DNA of 5,749 bases from NCBI GenBank assembly GCA_006227875.1, contig SBFI01000156.1:1-5749 (forward strand), in the 5' to 3' direction. The stretch comes from Acidobacteriota bacterium (GTDB lineage: Bacteria > Acidobacteriota > Thermoanaerobaculia > Multivoradales > JAHEKO01). The position numbers and the translations under genes were made by a program. This document shows positions 1 through 3,643 of this stretch, in pieces. The notes beneath the pieces were generated by a model. It searched no databases. It had not been told where the DNA came from and saw only the letters and a list, made by a program, of their open reading frames with translations. Positions within the stretch are counted from its first letter, which is position 1, and each line of letters begins with the position of its first letter.

Positions 1-125
1 CTCGACAGCCTCGATTAAACTCGAGACTCCGGTCAGACAGCTCAGCAGGGATCCCCGACCGCTGACGACGGCGTCACTGACGTCAGAACGGACATCTCCT
101 TTCCAAACCCTATCCCGATGAACGA
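1..125. other. Non-coding stretch downstream of nhaA, no gene recognised
   Basis: No reading frame here has both a credible start and a credible length. The stretch lies past the nhaA stop codon. It holds a small inverted repeat (CTCGA at 10-14, TCGAG at 21-25, 6-base loop), a GGGATCCC palindrome at 48-55, and a cluster of TGACG/CGTCA half-sites at 63-86. There is no hairpin with a T-tract that would make a convincing terminator for nhaA, so nhaA transcription may end outside the window or by another route. Confidence 0.5.
63..86. repeat. Clustered TGACG/CGTCA dyads
   Basis: Seen directly: TGACG at 63-67 and CGTCA at 72-76 form a perfect inverted repeat with a 4-base spacer. It is followed at once by the 10-bp palindrome CTGACGTCAG at 77-86, so the same half-site occurs four times in 24 bases. 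This could be a protein-binding site or a small cruciform or hairpin. No function can be assigned from sequence alone. Confidence 0.4.
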
Positions 126-1439
126 CTAATTGTCCGGCAAGGACCTCGCGAGAATGATGAAACCGAGAATCCCGGACACCAACGACGCAGCCAGGATCCC
201 GATCTTGGCGGTCGCGATCAAGGCCTCGTCGTTGAACGCGAGGTCGGAGATGAAGAGCGACATGGTGAAGCCGACGCCGGCGAGACAGCCGGCCCCGAAA
301 ACGTGGGTCCAGGCCACCCCTTGTGGAAGCGCGCCGCGACCGCTTCTGACCGCGAGCCAGCTCAACAGGCCGATGCCGAGCGGCTTGCCGACCACCAGAC
401 CGAAAATGACCCCGAGGGCGAGCGGGTTGCGCAGAACCGCCAAGAGATCTCCACCGATCGCGACGCCGGCGTTGGCGAGGGCAAACAGAGGCAGGATCAG
501 CCACACCTGGATCGGGTGGAGGTGGCGTTCGAGGACCAAGCCGGTCGGCAGTGCCATTTCGGCTCCAGAGTGGATACGTTCGACAATATTCAGCTGCTCT
601 CGGTTGCTCAGGAGACACAGCGCATCTCGCTCCTGCTGCCGCATCTGCTCGATGCGCGCTTCGGTCTCGTCCATGAAAAGATGCGGGTCGACCCGCGGAC
701 GCACGGGAATCACCATCGCGACCAGGATGCCGGCGACTGTCGCGTGCACGCCGGAGGAAAACACGGCGAGCCAGATTCCGAGGATCAGCATGTAGATGAG
801 CCCTCGGCGCCAGCGAGCCTGAATCGCGACAAACAGAACCGCCAGCAAGATGGCCGCCACCACGAGCGACAGCACGTTGATGCTCTCCGTGTAGAAAATG
901 GCGATGACGGCAACCGCTCCGAGGTCGTCGGCAATCGCCAGCGCTGTCAGAAAGACTTTGAGGCCGATGGGAGCCCGGCTCCCGAACAGCGCGAGAATGC
1001 CGAGAGCGAAGGCGATGTCGGTCGCCATCGGAATTCCCCAGCCGCGCGAGCCCACGCCACCCCAGTTGAGCGATATGAAGAGCGCGGCCGGCACGATCAT
1101 GCCGCCGATCGCGGCCGCGACCGGCAGCCCGGCCTTGTCGATCGAGGACAGCTCGCCGACCACCAACTCCCGTTTGATCTCGAGACCAACGACAAAGAAG
1201 AAAATGACCATCAGGCCGTCGTTGATCCAGTGGTGGAGCGAGAGCTTGAAAGTCGCGTCACCCCACGACACCCCCACATAGGTGTGGAGGAGGTCGAAGT
1301 AGGTCGCGGCCCACGGCGAGTTGGCCCAGAGCAGGGCCACCACCGTGCACGCCAGGAGGAGCATGCTGCCGGTGGCCTCGGAATGGACGAACCACTCGAA
1401 ATAACCACGGAACCCGCTTTTGCGTTGATCTGCGCTCAT
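126..1439 (-). CDS. nhaA: Na+/H+ antiporter NhaA
   Basis: A 437-residue inner-membrane antiporter that, in this family, exchanges cytoplasmic Na+ (or Li+) for external protons, giving salt and alkaline-pH tolerance. Family landmarks are intact: the HHWINDGLM...GLEIKRE segment (about 69-91), ATDIAFALG with Asp141 (equivalent to E. coli Asp133), LAIADDLGA with Asp171-Asp172 (the Asp163-Asp164 ion-binding pair), SGVHAT (about 229-234), LILPLFALANAG (about 314-325) and GKPLG with Lys352 (the Lys300 equivalent). Hydrophobic segments run throughout, as expected for about 12 helices. A charged loop of about 60 residues (roughly 246-305) is much longer than in E. coli NhaA (388 residues) and accounts for most of the extra length. 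I chose the ATG at 1439 over the in-frame ATG at 1454 because GGGGAGG (1446-1452) sits 6 bases before it, while nothing like a ribosome site precedes 1454. The gene is co-directional with the upstream binding-protein gene but separated from it by a terminator. Confidence 0.96.
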   Translation of the reverse strand: MSADQRKSGFRGYFEWFVHSEATGSMLLLACTVVALLWANSPWAATYFDLLHTYVGVSWGDATFKLSLHHWINDGLMVIFFFVVGLEIKRELVVGELSSIDKAGLPVAAAIGGMIVPAALFISLNWGGVGSRGWGIPMATDIAFALGILALFGSRAPIGLKVFLTALAIADDLGAVAVIAIFYTESINVLSLVVAAILLAVLFVAIQARWRRGLIYMLILGIWLAVFSSGVHATVAGILVAMVIPVRPRVDPHLFMDETEARIEQMRQQERDALCLLSNREQLNIVERIHSGAEMALPTGLVLERHLHPIQVWLILPLFALANAGVAIGGDLLAVLRNPLALGVIFGLVVGKPLGIGLLSWLAVRSGRGALPQGVAWTHVFGAGCLAGVGFTMSLFISDLAFNDEALIATAKIGILAASLVSGILGFIILARSLPDN

Positions 1440-1445
1440 CTGGGG

Positions 1446-1452
1446 CCTCCCC
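1446..1452 (-). promoter_or_regulatory. Ribosome binding site deciding the nhaA start
   Basis: On the minus strand GGGGAGG is followed by a 6-base spacer (CCCCAG) and then the ATG at 1439. It overlaps the first codons that would be used from the upstream ATG at 1454, which argues for the shorter 437-residue product. Confidence 0.7.
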
Positions 1453-1465
1453 ATGTGGTTCGCGA

Positions 1466-1471
1466 ATCATA
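1466..1471 (-). promoter_or_regulatory. Possible -10 element for nhaA
   Basis: TATGAT on the minus strand, 26 bases upstream of the chosen nhaA start and just beyond the terminator that closes the preceding gene. It matches a sigma-70-type -10 in 5 of 6 positions. No recognisable -35 lies at standard spacing, because that region is the terminator stem. The call rests mainly on position. Confidence 0.3.
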
Positions 1472-1478
1472 GCCCAAC

Positions 1479-1510
1479 AAAAAACGACAGCGCCGCGGCG
1501 CCGTCGTTTT
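1479..1510 (-). terminator. Rho-independent terminator, probably bidirectional
   Basis: Seen directly: AAAACGAC (1481-1488) pairs with GTCGTTTT (1503-1510), then one A/C mismatch (1489/1502), then GCGC (1490-1493) pairs with GCGC (1498-1501) around the loop CGCG. Read on the minus strand the stem runs into six T (1484-1479), the classic intrinsic terminator pattern. It lies about 60 bases past the stop of the solute-binding-protein gene and so closes that transcript before nhaA. The plus-strand side also ends in T4, so weaker termination the other way is possible. Confidence 0.85.
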
Positions 1511-1530
1511 GAGGCCATCAGCCGTCTCCC

Positions 1531-1554
1531 GTCAGCCTTCAATCCTGAGCTGAC
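1531..1554 (-). repeat. Small inverted repeat in the 3' region of the binding-protein transcript
   Basis: GTCAGC at 1531-1536 pairs with GCTGAC at 1549-1554. Inside it TCA (1539-1541) can pair with TGA (1546-1548), leaving a 2-base bulge and a 4-base loop. It sits between the stop codon at 1571 and the terminator at 1479-1510. There is no T-tract after it, so it is at most a 3' stabilising hairpin and could be chance. Confidence 0.35.
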
Positions 1555-1570
1555 AGATGACTGCTGCAAG

Positions 1571-2383
1571 CTATGGAAGCTGGATCAGCCAGCCGCCGTC
1601 CTCGAACCACTTCTTCTCGAGCGCGTCGAGCAGACCGATGCCCTCGAGGGCGCTCAGATAGTTGGTGACCATGTTGACGAAGAGCGAGTCACCGGGGGCG
1701 AGCGCGATGCCGATCGGCTCGATGGTCATCGGCTCGGCGAGCGTGGCCAGGCCCTGGTCGGGGTAGCGCATCTGCGACAGGGCACAGATCGGGAAGTCGG
1801 CCACCATGGCGTCGACCTTCCCGTCGAGCACCATCTTGACACCGGCGTCGTAGTCGTCGACCGGCATGTAGGTGGTCTTTTCGAGCACCTTCTGGACGAA
1901 CTTCTCACTCGTCGATCCCTTGAGTGCGGCAATTTTGATGCTCGAGCGGTCGATCTCCTCGGCCTCTTTCAGGGCCGCCAGCGTCGACGACTTGGTCAGG
2001 ATCGACTTGCCGGAGACGATGTAGGGGCCCACGAAGGCGGCCTTGAGGTTGCGCTTCGGGGTCATGGTCATGCCCGACATGATGGCGTCGATCTCGCCTT
2101 TCTCGAGGGCGGGCAGCAGCTGACCGAAGGGCTTCTGGACGAACTCGACCTTGACCCCCATGGCGTCGGCCAGCAGGTTGGCGAGGTCCACCTCGTAGCC
2201 GATCAGCGAGCCGGACTTCGAGACCACCGAGAATGGCGGCTGGGTGCCGGACATGCCGACCTTGAAGGTGCCGCTTTCGACAATCCGGCTGAGAACCGGG
2301 GCGGTGTCGGCGGCGACAGCGTCGGCCGCTCCCCCGACAAGGGCGAGCAGAGCAATGGCGAACAGAACAAACGAGCGCTTCAT
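1571..2383 (-). CDS. Periplasmic amino-acid-type solute-binding protein (SBP_bac_3, PBP type II)
   Basis: A 270-residue exported binding protein, the usual length for the amino-acid-binding class. Residues 1-24 or 1-25 form a signal peptide: MKR, a hydrophobic core, then cleavage near AVA-A. There is no lipobox Cys, so the mature protein should be soluble in the periplasm. Lobe 1 begins near GTFKVGMSG (38-46), with GYEVDLANLLADAMG (62-76) and LEKGEIDAIMSGMTMTPKR (93-111). Arg111 matches the Arg that binds the ligand alpha-carboxylate in GlnBP-like proteins. Lobe 2 carries KGSTSEKF (155-162) and the DGKVDAMVAD segment (187-196), where Asp196 matches the ligand amino-group contact. This suggests an amino acid or similar zwitterion. 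The usual VDFSxPY segment reads AAFVGPY (115-121), a divergence. No permease or ATPase gene is nearby, and the gene is divergent from an ion-channel gene, which suggests a sensing or ligand-presenting role (inference). The start is fixed by AAGGAGG four bases upstream. Confidence 0.93.
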   Translation of the reverse strand: MKRSFVLFAIALLALVGGAADAVAADTAPVLSRIVESGTFKVGMSGTQPPFSVVSKSGSLIGYEVDLANLLADAMGVKVEFVQKPFGQLLPALEKGEIDAIMSGMTMTPKRNLKAAFVGPYIVSGKSILTKSSTLAALKEAEEIDRSSIKIAALKGSTSEKFVQKVLEKTTYMPVDDYDAGVKMVLDGKVDAMVADFPICALSQMRYPDQGLATLAEPMTIEPIGIALAPGDSLFVNMVTNYLSALEGIGLLDALEKKWFEDGGWLIQLP

Positions 2384-2387
2384 GTTT

Positions 2388-2394
2388 CCTCCTT
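2388..2394 (-). promoter_or_regulatory. Consensus Shine-Dalgarno of the binding-protein gene
   Basis: AAGGAGG on the minus strand, separated by AAAC from the ATG at 2383. It is a full match to the anti-SD core and much stronger than anything before the divergent channel gene, which suggests the binding protein is made in greater amount than the channel. Confidence 0.85.
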
Positions 2395-2402
2395 GGATGC
2401 TC

Positions 2403-2424
2403 GGCGCCGGCGATCACCGGCACC
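2403..2424 (-). promoter_or_regulatory. 22-base imperfect palindrome in the leader of the binding-protein gene
   Basis: The segment is symmetrical around the central GATC (2412-2415). Only two of its eleven pairs are not Watson-Crick: 2405/2422 and 2411/2416. On the plus strand these are C/A mismatches, but in minus-strand RNA both become G-U wobbles, so a transcript of the binding-protein gene could pair along the whole arm. The arm ends 8 bases before the Shine-Dalgarno. It could be a leader hairpin affecting translation or RNA stability, or a DNA operator in the divergent spacer. No regulator can be named. Confidence 0.45.
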
Positions 2425-2476
2425 GTTTTCTCGAACAATTGCGTTGTGGGGACGATTCCCTGTTCAGCGCGGCCTG

Positions 2477-2483
2477 TAGAATA
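2477..2483. promoter_or_regulatory. Shared -10-like element of the divergent promoter region
   Basis: TAGAAT (2477-2482, plus) matches the -10 consensus in 5 of 6 positions and ends 7 bases before the channel ATG at 2490. Read on the other strand, positions 2483-2478 give TATTCT, another -10-like hexamer pointing to the binding-protein gene. No good -35 is visible for the plus-strand element at 17-18 bases (GATTCC or CGATTC). If the plus-strand element is used, transcription would begin at or next to the start codon. Confidence 0.35.
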
Positions 2484-2489
2484 GCGCAG

Positions 2490-3509
2490 ATGAAAACGAC
2501 ATGCACCCATCGCTCGCTTTTTCTGTTGTGTTTGCTGATCCCGACCCTTGGTGCCGTCAGCGGCGCTCAGGAGCTGTCCGGCACGCGGCCGAGCGCCGGG
2601 GGCGAGCCACTGAAGATCGAAGGCACCCTCTTCGTGCTCGACGTCTCCAAGATCGACGGCGCCGATCAGAGCTTCACCGCGGATGTGTTCATGATGCTGC
2701 GGTGGCGAGACGAGAGGCTGGCATCGGATCTCCAAGGAGTGCGCCGCCTCCCCATCGGCAGCATCTGGAACCCCAGGGTCCAGATCATCAACCAACGACG
2801 CATCTGGAAGAACTTTCCGGAGTCGGTGGACATCGCCCCCGATGGCACCGTCGTCTATCGTCAGCGGTATTACGGCCAGTTCGCCTCGGCCCTTGACCTC
2901 CGCGACTTTCCTCTCGACCGCCACCTTTTCGCCTTACAGGTCGTGGTTCCGGGCTATGGTCCGGAGGAGATCGAGTTCGTGCCGTCCAACGAGGATTTCG
3001 GGATCGGTAGATCGCCTGAAATGACGGTGCCTGATTGGTCGATCGGTCCCGTGACCCTGCGAACCGCACCCTACTCGGTCATCCCTGGGGGACGCGAGAT
3101 CGCGGGCTTGGAGGGGACCTTCGAGGCTCACCGACATCTCGGTTTCTATATCGGCAAGGCCTTTGTTTCGGTGGCGATCATCGTCTTCATGTCGTGGGTC
3201 GTCTTTTGGCTCGCGCCGGAGCATGTCGGCCCGCGGCTGAGTGTCTCGGTCACCTCGATGCTGACCCTGATCGCCTACCGATTCCTTCTCGGGCAATCGC
3301 TGCCACCAGTCTCCTACCTCACACGGCTGGACTACTTCCTCCTCGGATGCACGATCCTCGTCTTCGTCGCCCTGATCCAGGTGGCATCGACGAGCGCGGC
3401 AACCGCCGGAGAGCACGCGGAACGTGCCATCGCGATCAACAGGCACTCGCGGTGGGTCTTCCCGCTTGCGTTTCTCTCTCTGATCGTGTGGGCCTTCGTG
3501 CTGATGTGA
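2490..3509 (+). CDS. Prokaryotic pentameric ligand-gated ion channel (Cys-less Cys-loop receptor homologue)
   Basis: A 339-residue channel subunit of the GLIC/ELIC class; five copies should form a ligand-opened ion pore in the inner membrane with the binding domain in the periplasm. Residues 1-26 are a signal peptide (cleavage near VSGA-QE). The beta-sandwich domain (about 35-212) shows the loop-A pattern SIWNPRVQIIN (91-101) and the Pro-loop core RDFPLDRHLFAL (138-149) with the signature FPxD at 140-143. The two disulfide cysteines of animal receptors are absent, as is usual in prokaryotes. Then follow M1 (about 217-241, ending MSWVVFWL), M2 (about 249-268), an M2-M3 loop with SLPPVSYLTRLD (270-281), M3 (about 279-300) and M4 (about 322-339). 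The protein ends right after M4, as expected. M2 aligned by LP gives Arg 0', Ser 2', Thr 6', Leu 9', with no acidic residue at -1' or -2'. The M1 proline is Ser227. ATG 2490 was chosen because it starts the signal peptide; the frame stays open upstream but there overlaps the divergent gene. No clear Shine-Dalgarno is visible. Confidence 0.95.
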   Translation: MKTTCTHRSLFLLCLLIPTLGAVSGAQELSGTRPSAGGEPLKIEGTLFVLDVSKIDGADQSFTADVFMMLRWRDERLASDLQGVRRLPIGSIWNPRVQIINQRRIWKNFPESVDIAPDGTVVYRQRYYGQFASALDLRDFPLDRHLFALQVVVPGYGPEEIEFVPSNEDFGIGRSPEMTVPDWSIGPVTLRTAPYSVIPGGREIAGLEGTFEAHRHLGFYIGKAFVSVAIIVFMSWVVFWLAPEHVGPRLSVSVTSMLTLIAYRFLLGQSLPPVSYLTRLDYFLLGCTILVFVALIQVASTSAATAGEHAERAIAINRHSRWVFPLAFLSLIVWAFVLM

Positions 3510-3574
3510 TCGCTGGAGCGCCGGTCACCATCTGAAGCATCACTTCGAGAAAAACCAGCTGAGAACCTGCAGAG

Positions 3575-3584
3575 GGGACGTCCC
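3575..3584. repeat. Perfect 10-bp palindrome in the channel-propeller spacer
   Basis: GGGACGTCCC is fully self-complementary and covers the place where a -35 element would lie for the candidate -10 at 3603-3608. It could be an operator for the downstream gene. One such palindrome in a GC-rich spacer may also be chance. Confidence 0.25.
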
Positions 3585-3599
3585 GAAAGTCTCAAATCC

Positions 3600-3608
3600 T
3601 GCTACATT
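3600..3608 (+). promoter_or_regulatory. Candidate extended -10 promoter of the propeller gene
   Basis: TGCTACATT has the extended -10 form TG-n-TAnnnT, with TACATT at 3603-3608 (4 of 6 to consensus). It lies 35 bases before the ATG at 3644, leaving a leader of about 28 bases. No -35 is evident, which is tolerated by extended -10 promoters. It suggests the propeller gene has its own promoter rather than depending on the channel gene. Confidence 0.4.
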
Positions 3609-3632
3609 TCGGCGGGTGAGCTATCTCATCTC

Positions 3633-3639
3633 GGGGGGG
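3633..3639 (+). promoter_or_regulatory. G7 tract at the ribosome-binding position of the propeller gene
   Basis: Seven consecutive G, then ATCC and the ATG at 3644. It occupies the Shine-Dalgarno position but is not a proper GGAGG. It could pair weakly with the CCUCC of 16S rRNA. Confidence 0.35.
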
Positions 3640-3643
3640 ATCC

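Noticed and set aside
42..95. 17-codon minus-strand frame with AAAGGAG just before its ATG
   Set aside because: The ribosome-like site abuts the ATG with no spacer, and the peptide is too short and featureless to support.
303..1472. 389-codon plus-strand open frame antisense to nhaA
   Set aside because: Its product is rich in Arg, Asp, His and Gln with no domain pattern, and the opposite strand encodes a clear NhaA. It is an artefact of GC-rich codon use.
2244..2489. Upstream in-frame extension of the channel gene
   Set aside because: It would overlap the binding-protein gene head to head and bury the evident signal peptide that begins at 2490.
1905..2924. 339-codon minus-strand open frame spanning the divergent spacer
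   Set aside because: It overlaps both the binding-protein and channel genes in wrong frames, and its product is Arg/Gly-rich and low in complexity.
2934..3446. 170-codon minus-strand frame inside the channel gene
   Set aside because: Shadow of the channel coding sequence, with no recognisable features.
3533..3547. Short hairpin after the channel stop codon as a terminator
   Set aside because: The stem is only 4-5 pairs, AT-containing, and followed by A-rich rather than T-rich sequence.
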